Origin: Branchiostoma floridae
Lineage: Eukaryota; Chordata; Leptocardii; Amphioxiformes; Branchiostomatidae
Direction of reading: 5' to 3'
Length of the DNA stretch: 60,000 nucleotides
NCBI RefSeq assembly: GCF_000003815.2
Contig: NC_049989.1
Location: forward strand, 22,845,737 to 22,905,736
Both the position numbers and the translations under genes were made by a program. Positions 12,201 to 24,200 of this stretch are shown here, piece after piece; the first letter of the stretch is position 1; every line of letters begins with the position of its first letter. The notes beneath the pieces are model-generated. The model was not told where the DNA came from. It saw nothing but the letters and a program-made list of their open reading frames with translations, and did no database searches.

Positions 12201-15200
12201 TGCTCCCTGCATTTCTCCTGGATCTGGCGCATTACAAAGATCATGTCTGCCGTTCCACGATTGGCTCTAAAGCCACACTGACTCTCCGGCAAGTTTTCCT
12301 CAGCAATGGTCGGAATAAGTCTATCCAGTACAACTCTTGCCAGTATCTTCCCTGCTATTGACAGCAGTGTAACTCCCCTGTAGTTAGAACAGTCCGATTT
12401 CTCCCCTTTGTTTTTGTATAAGGAGACAATAACAGCATCGCGCAGGTCTTGTGGCACGACACCTCTTTCCCAGCATGTGGCAAACAGTCCAGTGAGCCTT
12501 TCAAGGAGAATTGTAGGTCTGGTTTCCACTGCAGGGCAACCAGTCCGTTACACTCATCAGCGTCTATGCCCCTACTCTCCAGGCAGACCCTGCTACCAAA
12601 GAAACATTTTACACGGAGCTGAGATCTCTCCTGGCAAATGTGAACGAAGCAGATAAGATACTGGTTTTGGGTGACTTTAACGCTAGAGTGGGCAGGGACC
12701 ACGAGGTATGGCCAGGAGCCCTTGGACGACACGGGGTCGGAAACTGCAACGACAACGGGAGGCTGCTTCTAGAGCTCTGTGCAGAAAGGGGACTGAGCAT
12801 CACCAACACCTTGTTTCAACAGAAAGCCCGCTTTAAGACGACGTGGAGACACCCACGGTCAAAACATTGGCACTTGTTGGACTACATCCTGGTGCGACAG
12901 AGGGACATAGCAGATGTACTACACACACGTGTCATGCCCAGTGCTGACTGCTACACAGATCACAGAATGGTAAGAGCCAGACTCCGGTTTTCCATCAAGC
13001 CACCAGTGAAGAGAAAAGGCCCACAGATGAAAAGATTGCAAGTAGACAGGTTGCACGGTCTGAAGGAGAAATTCCAGGACAAGTTGAGTGAGCGTCTGAA
13101 CAGAGACGAGGATAAATGGCAGACGGAGGACCCTGAAAACCAGTGGCAGCAGTTGAAAACCGTTCTCCAGGAAACAGCTGCAGAGGTAGTAGGGAACTCA
13201 TCCAGAAAGAACAGGGACTGGTTTGATGGAAACGACTCCTCGATTGATGCTCTCCTCCATACAAAATGTAACATACAAACAAACACACACACACGCTACC
13301 AAAAACATAACCAGGTAACCTTCTTGGCAGTCCATTAACATCTGATGAGGGTCACCCTCAGAATGTCTTAGTTTTGGGTGACAACATACTAGGATGATGA
13401 TACTAACTCAATCTCCGAGCTGACAAAATAAGTGACAAATTTCCCCATCTCATCCCGACAGTTTTCTTATAATATTATACAGTGTAAACAAAATTATTTT
13501 TCTGCTTTCAACAACCTGTCTGCTGTCTTCGCAAAGTAAGCTTGTCCTTTTCTGACGAAGTTATTCTGACGGAATGTCTTCAAGAATGCCACTACGTCAC
13601 TGCTCCCTTCCAAACATCTTATAACAAAGACCTCCTTTCACAACAGGTATTCAGAAGTACCAGGCCTGCCTAAGGCACGCTATAAGAACCACCTGACATT
13701 TCTAGAAAGTACTACAGAAGTGTGAAGGTTTGCCTGGGGGCATGCTGGTAGCCCAAAACTATCAGTTCACAATTCAACAAACAGGACACTGTCCTTAAAT
13801 TATAGGCTGTGGCGAGTTGTGCAGTATTGTACTAGCTGTAAATTATCTGGGAATGTTGAAACAAGAGCACTTTTAAAATAAAAGGCAATACACTGATGTC
13901 TTCAGGACATGGCCCTCTGTTCTGCTTGTTGGTACAGACAATTTCTCCCCATCTGTCCAAAGACAACAAACTTCTGTACACATGAAATTGAAGAAATGTA
14001 TAATTTTTGTAAGCTTAAAATGATACATTTAGCATCAAAAGTTAACAAACATAATCTCATACAATGATTGGGATGGACAAACTTTTAAAGCTACAATGTA
14101 GCGACAGCCCTGTGGCAATAGGTACAAAATACCATATTATGTGGGTGTGACTCGAATTGTGCTCAGACTGCTTAGAGTTAGTCGGGCAGATCGTTGCGCC
14201 CTTAAGGGAAAATTTCCCTTTCATTAACTGACCTATTAACCCCTGATAGGTTAGTCCGGTTAGCAGGAGGTGATAGCTATGGCGGCAGCATTGTCCAGTC
14301 TCGGAGAGCAGATTAAAGAAGAGCTGACGTGTGGAATGTGCAAGAATCTTTTCACACAGCCAAAGGTATCTGTATCTTATCTGTGTACGTATCTGTACAT
14401 GTATAGCCAGTGTAACTATGGCCTTTGGCGACTAATACACCTGCTTCTGTATCTGTATCTGTATCTGTATAGCTGGTCTAACCACCTTTTGGTGTAACAT
14501 ATTAGCGCTAGCTATCGCAAGGATTCCTCTACTATAGTTCGTGGCAACATGATCCATTCTTAGCCTTTATAAGGGAACAACTCAATCCTGGATTGTTTAT
14601 TAGTTTATAATTATAAATATTATTACTCTCAAACTGGAACTTGCATGACCTTACTATCTGTAAGTATATCTTTTTTTCTTTCTTTTGATAGCTGGAATCA
14701 AATATTAGGAGTCATTTTATACATCATGATTTCTCTGTCGTAGAGTGACTTCAACCTGCTGTTTTGTTTTCATTGTGTTCCAGGTACTGCCCTGTCAGCA
14801 CACCTTCTGTCAGGACTGTCTAAAGCACCACGTGGGGGGTGGGGGGACCTTCCCCTGCCCAGAGTGTCAGCGCGAGGTGAGCGTCCCACCCCAGGGGGTC
14901 GCCAACCTGCCAGACAACAACCTGGTCGCGAGTCTGTGCCAACATGTCCGAAACCAGCAGCAAAAGCCGCCAACGGTTCAGGAGACGAAGGGTCAGTCAG
15001 GGATCAAGTGTAGCTTCCATCCTTCGGAGGAGCTTAGGCTGTTCTGCAAGCCATGCAAGGTACAGTAACTGTTGTACATTCTTAACAAGTTACTTGACAC
15101 TGTCTCTTGTGATGATATCTCTCTACATACTAGAAGTATGTAATTCATTCCTGTAGAAATCCATATACAGTAGAGGCCAGTTCATTGTACAACGATTTAA

Positions 15201-18200
15201 CACCTGTCAGTCACTTCTGTTAACAGCACGGAATCCCGAAATCCTCAACCGGTGCGGTCCAGCTATATAACTTCGCATTATTGCAGCAGCTGGATAATTG
15301 CATGAAATTCACTGGCATTAGGCCGTGGGACTAAGCGGCTTCTACTGTATGTCTCAGTCTTTCCTTCTACTGTAAGTGTAAGTAGTTGTTTTAGACCATA
15401 CGAAAGTCACTGTACTTTTGTCGTGTCAATAAAGATTTCTGTAATACTATGAGTATAGAGCTTTGGATAGGGCCTGGTCCCTCGGATAGGACGTTAAATG
15501 GAGGTACAGCAAAACCTCAAGCACGTTTAAGAACCTGGCACATTTAAGAAGGTTTAGGGGTCCTTCCCGGTTTGAGTGGATCAAACGTTAGTCTGTTTCC
15601 ATGCAGGTTGACGTCTTGAATAGGTGATAGTCACCAGTCCTGTTATGTCAATGCTTCCACAAATGTGGTAAAACTGAATAGATAAATAAGCCAGTCATTA
15701 CGTGCAGATCAATGAAACGTTGGCTCATGTAAATAAGAAGGTTGATAATAAAGAAGTTTGTGTTGGAAGAAAGCAGTGTGCTACAAAAAGAAAAAAGCCT
15801 AGTATCCAGCCATAATATAGCTCCCGAGTCTCTTCTCTTGTCTTCGCAATTACGAAGAGGAGAGACTCAGGAGCTATATTCTGGCTGGATACCAGGCTAA
15901 TAAAGAAATTGTCATTTCAGGTCCCAATCTGTCTCGAGTGTCTGGAGGACGCTCACGATGGCCACGTCACCACCACGCTGAAGAAAGCTGCGCAGGAGCG
16001 CACGGCGACCGTCAAAGCCGTTGTCACGACAACCCGGGAACTTCTCGATGCACGCTTCACGCTACTTCGCACCCTGCGCCACGGGGAGAAAACGATACAC
16101 GAACAATGCCACCAGGCGAACACCAGCATTGATGGTGTCTACGACACGATTCTCCAGAAGATCACAAAAGCGAAGGAGCAGATGAAGTCCGAAATCGAAC
16201 ACAACCACCTTCAGAACATGGCCGCCGTCATGTCCCAGCGAGACAGCGTCCTGGCTGAGGTGAGTGACTTGTGTTTTTGTTCCGGAAATAATTTCATAAA
16301 GCGCAAAAGTGCCACCTACATTATCTATATGTAGCGGCGAGAAGCAGAACTCCAGTTAGAACCCCTGAGGAAGATGTCTGACAGGCATCGAAACGTCAGA
16401 AGGGGAGAAAAACTGTGTAAAAAGAAAACTCTTATGTCCTGCTTTTTGTTGTTTCATTGAGTTTTTCAACAAAAAATAACAAAGTAAGCAAGGGATCCAG
16501 ACTAACAATAAGTTGAACAATGAACATGTCAGATAATCTAATAACCATGTCACAGAAGATTCAGATATAACCATAATACTAATAACTATACACACATATC
16601 ACAGGTGAGAGAGCTGTTCTCCGCCTGCGATCGTGCGGAACAGGAGATGTCAGATGGCGTGGTGAAGTTTCTCGGCCAGGAGACCAGCTGGACCCTTGCT
16701 GTGGAGAAGTACAGTGGAACCGGCGCTCTAACTCCGGTACAGATGCAGATTGCCTCGTTCCATCCTTCGGAAGACGTGGAACCGAGTCTAGGCCACGTCT
16801 CCATCCCATCTATTCCGTTTGAAAATTCCGCAGCAGTCTCGGCAGTGCCTGCAGCATCTGACAACTCTCCCAAACCTACAGGTCACCTGCAAGGTCAAGG
16901 TCAGGAGCAGGGGCAAGTACAGCATCAGGGTCAAGCTATGGGCCAACTCCAAGTACATGGGCATGAGCAGATGCAAATTTATGCACACGTTCAAGGTCAA
17001 GTGGTGACCCAAGGTCAAGTGGTGACCCAAGGTCAGGTGATGACCCAAGGTCATGTGGTGACCCAAGGTCACGTGGTGACCAAAGGTCACGTGGTGGCCA
17101 CAGGTCAAGTGATGACCCAAGGTCTTGAAGTGATGGGTCAAGGCCATGCACATGTTCAAGGTCAAATTTCTCAAACACAAGACCAGCATCAAACACAAGA
17201 TCAGGGTCAAGAGCTGAGCCAAGGTCTCGTGGTTGGAACATTCCAAGTCCACGGCCAGTACAGCGCGGAGAGGGTGACCTTCAACTGGGAGGGGTCGGGT
17301 TACGAGAAGTTCAAGACTGGCCCATTCGGGCTGGCGGTGTGGGGAGGGGAGCTGTATGTGGAGGACCTGTGGAACAAGCGCGTGCTGGTCTTCACTCTGC
17401 AGGGGACCTTCGTGGGCGGGTTTCCCACCACCGTTCTGCAGGGGCTGAAGATGGAGCCGGAGAACGTGGCCGTGGATCGGCAGGGACACCTGTGGGTGGC
17501 CGGCGGTACTGCAGCCGTGTCCTCGTCACTCGTGCAGTACAACAAACAAGGCAGGGTGCGTCTTTGTTTGTTTGTGTTATTCATTTTTGGTGGATCATGA
17601 TTTCAAACTGAAGGTCAGGGGACAGCCCTATGCTCCGACACTCCTATGTTCTGACACCCAAATGTTCTAGCGTGCCTTTCCCTTTAGATCCACAAGTTCC
17701 GAAGAGAACTCCATTTCCTGTCTACTCACAGATAGCACAGACACGATATGTGGGGTAGGGTAGCGGCGTCACCATCACGATTCTGTGATCCGACAGGAAA
17801 TGGTTCTAACCCTAACCCTAAAATACGGTAGTCAGGTTAAGTTCAGATTATATTTGATAATTATTAACAATGTACTACCGTAACAGTAACCACAGCATAA
17901 TCCCACATCAGGTGCTGAGTGCGATCGATCTCCCCTTCACCCGGCGTAAGCGAGGTCTCGCCGTGGATACCAGGAGGAACCATGTCCTCGTTACACACTG
18001 CACGGAGGCACCACCACAGCAAGACGGCCGGGCGCTTCCTCAAGACGTAAGAGCAGAAGTACAGGTCAGTGGTCAGAAGACGTCTCACAGCCTCCTTAGG
18101 TAAAGAGTTTTTTTTTAAGTTTCAGGCGGCCTATTAGTACGCTTATGATTACAGGTTGACACAAGAGCAATTAAGGTTAAAATTCTGATTAAAAGCTTGA

Positions 18201-21200
18201 AATTCAACACTTTTGAGAGTATTACTGTTTGTCCATTTGTCGCTAAATTCTGAGTACTTTGTAGTTCATCTTGATTTAGCTTGATTCAAGTATCTAGTTA
18301 TTACGTAATACCTCAGAACTCAACATTTATTTTGGGGAATAGGTGGACTACTACAAGCAAAGTAAGCAAGCACTGGTTCACCAAACCTAAAACTTTAGGA
18401 CCAAAACGACACATATTATAAACAAGAGTTTCCACAGACTTGTCTGTGACTTAGCCCAAATTGGGGGTGCGTACTTTAATCGAGATAATAACTGTAAAGC
18501 CTCCAGTATCTCGAGCCCTGTATGTATTTGTACCCTAACAGGTGTACGCGCTCAACGGGACGTTGGTGAGAACGGTCGGGGCGGACCAGGGCATGATGAG
18601 TCCGTGGTACGTCGCGGTGGATCAAAACGATGGAAACATCCTCGTCTCGGATTTCCACAACCACTGCGTCTACGTGTACGCCGAGGATGGCAGGTCTGAA
18701 CTCATTTTTTCCTTTGTACAAGAAGTAGCCTGATTAAAATTTAAATCTCGCTTATAGCAGCCGCCCAACATCCGCTGTAACTGGGGAGGGGCCAGTTACA
18801 GCCCTGGACAGCAGAGTTTGTGTTATACAAACTATACAAGAACAAGCTACTTTATATTAGGTCTCTTTTCATACAAGTTGTAGAGAAAAGGGATCTTGCT
18901 GTTCCAACAAGATGCATTGAAAAGTCAACTGATGAAATTATAATAAACAAGAATCAAAATTTTCCCCCCTAAGCAAAGTTTGACATTAAAAGAAAAAAAA
19001 CTTAACAGATTTCTTGTATTTTTAAGCGTCTTTTGAAGTTTCTTATACAACCTTCGTTTCCCAGGTTCCTGTTCAAGTTCGGAGGGGAGGGGGATGTCGA
19101 AGGTCAGCTGAAGCAGCCTCGCGGGATCTGCACTGATGGGTAAGACAAACCGTCTCTCAACCTTCACTCTGCTAACTTAAAGGTAGCTGCTTGAGAGCCC
19201 AAGGATAAACATTTTCGCGTATTCATAACTAATTAATTGCAAACGTTCCGGGGTTGGAAATATATGCTACACATATAAGCGCCACAATATAAATAACTTT
19301 TTTAACAAATATAGAATTTAAATCAGCCGCCCCCGGTACCTTAATACTGTTTTTAGGCAGAGGGTTCTTAAGGCTTTTCCGCTTTTTCTTTCCATGGATG
19401 TCAAAAGTTCTAAATTAAAGTTTAGCTAGTTAATGTTTCATACAATGAATTTTCAATTTTACAAACATTAATAAAAGTTGGAATCAGAATCAGTAGGTGC
19501 TGAGTTCGATACTCGCCATGCCCCTGACCCCATGACGGTGGAGTGACGCCCACCGAGCCTCACGGCTAATCTGTCTAAAGGTGCCCAAAACACCTAATGG
19601 ATTTGATGCTGCCAGTGTGTCAACATCTGCACACTTGCCACTAAGACCCGTGAAATTTTTTTTTTTTTGATAATCATTAAATGGAAAAATGATAAACTAA
19701 AGACAAGGACAGCCATCAACTGCTTCTCATTTTCTAGTATTCCATTCATCTAAATTGTGTTGTTGACTTTTTGCTGTGAATGATTGCGATCATGATTGTT
19801 TCTACATGTAAATGATCTCCCCGACAGCGCTGGAAACATCATCGTGGCGGACAGCTGGAACCATCGCGTGGAGCTGTTCGACAAGGCGGGAAGGTTCCTC
19901 CGACATGTCACCACGGAGATCAAGAACCCGCACGCAGTTGCCATGACGACGGAAGGGTGGCTGGTGGTGACGGGCAGCGAGAATGACACTTTCACTGTTT
20001 TTACAAATTCTTGAGTTTGGCAGAAAACTCGGTTACACTATTAGGAGCTTGACACTTCAACATGTACTGTGCTTTCTGTTTTCCTTGATATCTATTTGGA
20101 AAATTTGAATACTAATCTGTAGGCCACACTTATTTAATTCATCAGTCCTACAAAAAGAACAAATCCTTGTAAGTGTGAGATCAACATGAAACAGACTCTG
20201 AGAAGAAAGTTTTAGATCATGATCAATGAAGGCCGGTGTTTCCATTTCCAGCCTTACTGTTTTTTGTTTTCTGATTTTTGCTAAAATAGAAATGATGAGA
20301 AACATGAAAATGAATTGGTATAGCCTCACACTCACAGGAGCTATTCTAATGGGGTGCCCTTTTGTAAGGCTTAAACTACAAATGTACTATACATGCCCGT
20401 AGCCAGGATTTCGGTTGGGGGGGTTCTTTTTAGTAATTGTGGGACCATCGAGCGCCGCAGGCGCGAGACTCACGCCGAAGGCGTGAGGTACCTAGGGGGG
20501 TCCGGGGGCATGCTCCCTCGGAAAAAATGAAATTTTGACCCTCTGAAACGCCATTTCCTGCATTTTGACCGTCAAAAATCGCTTGCAAAGTTTAATGGAA
20601 TTTCTATTAAAGGACAAGGCTTTGAGGCCAACTCCCTCGACATATTTTCACCATGTCCGGGGAAATTTTGAAATCTGGACCCTCTGAAAAGCCATTTCCT
20701 GCACTTTCTGGGGCAAATTTTGCTGATAGACTTACTACGATTGGCTGAAATGTCTATCAAGGAAAAATGCAAATCAGTCATGCCTTTGAAAAAAAAATCT
20801 TGGACATGAAAAAGTGGACCTTCGATCCTGAAAAAGCGGACCTTTTGAGCGAGTGGGGGGGTTCTTCCGAACCCCCCGAACCCCCCCTGGCTACGGGCAT
20901 GCTATAGACTAATATGTTTCTTGGTGTCACTTAAGATTGGGAAAAAAGCTGTAAGAGGGGAGGTTATTGTGTACTAGATGTATGTAGTTTGATAAAGAAA
21001 ATGAACATGGCTAAAGGTACTGTCGTCAATCTGAAAATGGCTTTGGTGGAGGCAATGAAATGTCATCTATCATATAATGTTACGTAGTGATTAAAGCTTT
21101 TTTACCCTTGAAACAAGTCAAATGACTTTCCAAATTCAACATGACCACCCTTTAATATACGAGTGGTTGTTTTTGCGGGGCTAACACGATATTCAACGCC

Positions 21201-24200
21201 ATAACGGCATAGCTGGCGACCCGCGCTGCCATAACTGTTCTGAAATGCGAGGCATGTGCGACCACCAGGGGTGAAGCTCGGAGGGTGCCTCCGCGAAGTA
21301 TGCTTGGGTAGACAATAATATTTCCTCTAACATAGAACCCACTAAACGTCTAAACAAACTTGTTTGCTTGTGACAGCGTGTACGTGAAAATACAAAAATA
21401 TTTTCCTGACTTTAACAAGACCCCTTAGGTCTACGTTTCACGTGCCTGATTGTGACACACATATGGGGTCTTGAATTGCTTGTTGAAGTTATATATATAT
21501 ATGGATAGGATCAGTTTCAAAAATAGATGAATCTTTGGGGGGAGGGGAAGAGGAAGGGATCGATCATCTGCACAATTTGTCACAATTCCCCCTCCCCTCC
21601 TCCATGATTACATATCTCTATCTGCTGTGGATAACTGCTATGTTTTTAACAGTGTTGGTGGGTTAATTGGTGAATAACAACGAAAAGAGATAAAAATAAA
21701 ATTTGAAGTATAACAAAATAAATACTTATTTGACAGATAATTGTATCATTGTTATATTTTGTTATTTTGTCTGACCCAAGCTTACCTCTTCCTCCACCGA
21801 GTTTTTAGCAAGCGAAAGTAGTGAGCCAGCGGTCACTACTGAGGATGGTACTTCAGCCCCCCTGCCCCTTAATGTTTCCATTGGCTGGTGCACATCACCC
21901 ATCCAATATTGCAGGGCCAATTGAAGACATGTGCACCCTATAGGATATCTGTTATAACAAACCACAGACAGACTGCCTACCCTTGGGCAGAATCAAGTCT
22001 TGAACACTGGTACATCTCCATCACCAAAAGAAACCTACTCATTGTTTGGCAACCATTGATATTCCTTGTTAAATCTCTCACAATCATACATTTTCAGCAA
22101 TATCATCTCGTGAAGTTCTGATTTTTTTGAGAGACCTGGTGATATCTTTTTCCATCCCAACTGGCAAATTTCCATGCCAGGAGGGAGGGACGTAGTCAAA
22201 CAAAAGTGTAACACAAACTCTGCTGTCCGGGCTGTTTTATATAAACTGGCCCCTCCCCTAGGCCGGCGGATGTTGGGCGAGCTGCTATGAAGCGAGATTA
22301 AATGATCAGGCTAGCAAGTGTGGTACTAATTTCATACGTGTGCCATGGATTTCTTTCCTTGTAGAATATTTTGTGAAAGCTAAATAAAACGAGTTCAAAA
22401 ACAACGATGATGATAATGCAAAATAATATCTCTACGCCACAAATTAAAGTGATGACAAACAGCAGAATACCTGAAACAGCCTGGCAGTGTCACATGACAC
22501 AAAGAATGCCAACAGCACAAATCATCTGAGCTCTAAATCCCCCTAACAGCCTTGATGCAGGGACTGGCATGTTCACCCACAAATAGCACGTCACCGGAAC
22601 GTACTGCGCCTGCGCGAAAAGTATAGACATGCTAAACCTTGCGAAACCCCCGGTTTACTAAAGGGCCGCATTTAAGAAAGTACGTGCGTATATAAGCGTA
22701 AAATCCCGTGTACGTTTTACATGAAACCATGTCTCTAACATATACTGTGCAACAAGCGGGATTTCAATGCAACGTTGACCAAACCAAGCCCCAAAACACC
22801 AGGGTTCGCGCAGGCGCAGTACGTTCCGGTGACGTGCTCCCACAAATCTACCTGGCAGGGCAAGACCCCAGGGGTTCCGCCAAAATAGCCGCCAGATTAG
22901 GTGTCCCTCCACCTGCTGCCATCAATTAGCCAACCCAGCTGGCAGCTCATCAGGGAGGGGCTGGGGGAAGTAGGGGAGCTTGGCTGACTGACAGGTCTCA
23001 GTTGTGTCAACATGGTCTTAACTTTGTCCAAATAAACACAGACAATTGGTTGCTATGGGGCGTTAAAGATAAGGGGTAATTGTGGTAAAACTGGCCCTTC
23101 TGATGTCTGGTGGGTGATTTGCAATTAGGGCAGGGGATTAGCGGGTTAGAGGGTCTTGTTTCAACAAATTCAAGTTCAGCCATGACAGGAATACACTACA
23201 GACAGTAACTATTGTTCAACTTTTCCAGCAGGAATACATACTGTCTCTTTCATTTAGGACTTCAAATAGGATTGACCTAAAAATGTATGACTTGGCTTGT
23301 AAGTATTAATGCCCTGTAGCCATGGTAACAGTTGTCAATAATTGATGTATTATGAAGCCTTACACCAATTACTTTTCAATTTTCTACCAAACAAAAACAA
23401 ATAGACCCCCCAAAAAACACAGAGTCTGTCCCTTGTTTTCACAGTTTCAGAGACTATATATATATATATATACATATATGTTGCACTTTTCCTTACACTC
23501 TAAATATTTCCACCCAGCTGTATTATATAATCATAGGCTAAAAATGACACATTAATTTTTAAAAATTTTTAGGAAAATTAACAACATGGGCTCCAAAACA
23601 ATGAGCAGGACGGAAAACATTTAAAAGCTGGAGACAGCCCTGGTTGTTTTTAAATGTCAAAGAAACACAGATTCTGAAATAGACTGCTGTGGTCTCTGAT
23701 CAAAGAAGACTTTTCCACAAGTGTCTGTCTCTCTAGCTGTGACCAGGGATTCCAACATTGCCGACAACAATGTATCTGAGGGAATCTCTGCCATACCAAC
23801 CCTTAAACATCAACCATCTCAGCCAGCATGGGCACCAAATCAACTGTATTGAATGAAGACGTCGTTGTCAACTTCAGACAACACTCTGAAAATATACAGC
23901 AATACTTTTACGCTTATGGGGCCGCAGTGAAGCCTGGTTGTCTACATGGGGTCTTCTTCAACAGTATTGAATGTTGTGACTCTGACTTTGTAGATATACA
24001 TAAATGGTTTTGAAATAACAGTTGTTCTTCTAGCTGTCACACCAAACATAGAGATAAAAACGCTCCAAAACCGAACATAAAAGCTGGAATGGTTTCATAC
24101 TTAACAATCAACAATATCATAGAGAAGAAATAGGAGACATAACGCTAGTTCACCTTTATTCGCAGGGTAACCTATATCCGTTGTACCTAAAAACAGGATA

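Larger units (their letters stand above)
10808..13269 (-). mobile_element. Non-LTR retrotransposon (LINE) copy with inverted 5' part and 13-bp target-site duplication
   Basis: Both borders carry CCATACAAAATGT (10808-10820 and 13257-13269). Between them, 10821 to about 12535 is minus-sense and encodes reverse transcriptase, while about 12536-13256 is plus-sense and encodes the endonuclease that normally lies upstream of RT in the same element. The endonuclease segment starts mid-domain at the junction and ends at the outer border. The region linking endonuclease and RT in an intact element is missing. This is the geometry expected from twin priming during one insertion. Confidence 0.85.

Noticed and set aside
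10850-12529. Host reverse-transcriptase gene
   Set aside because: The long open frame is bounded by an insertion duplication and starts at an inversion junction, so it is a retrotransposon copy.
16788-17489. Long minus-strand open frame (233 codons) opposite TRIM-NHL exon 4
   Set aside because: It mirrors the 18-bp coding repeat and GC-rich exon sequence. The plus frame carries recognisable NHL motifs and correct splice phases.
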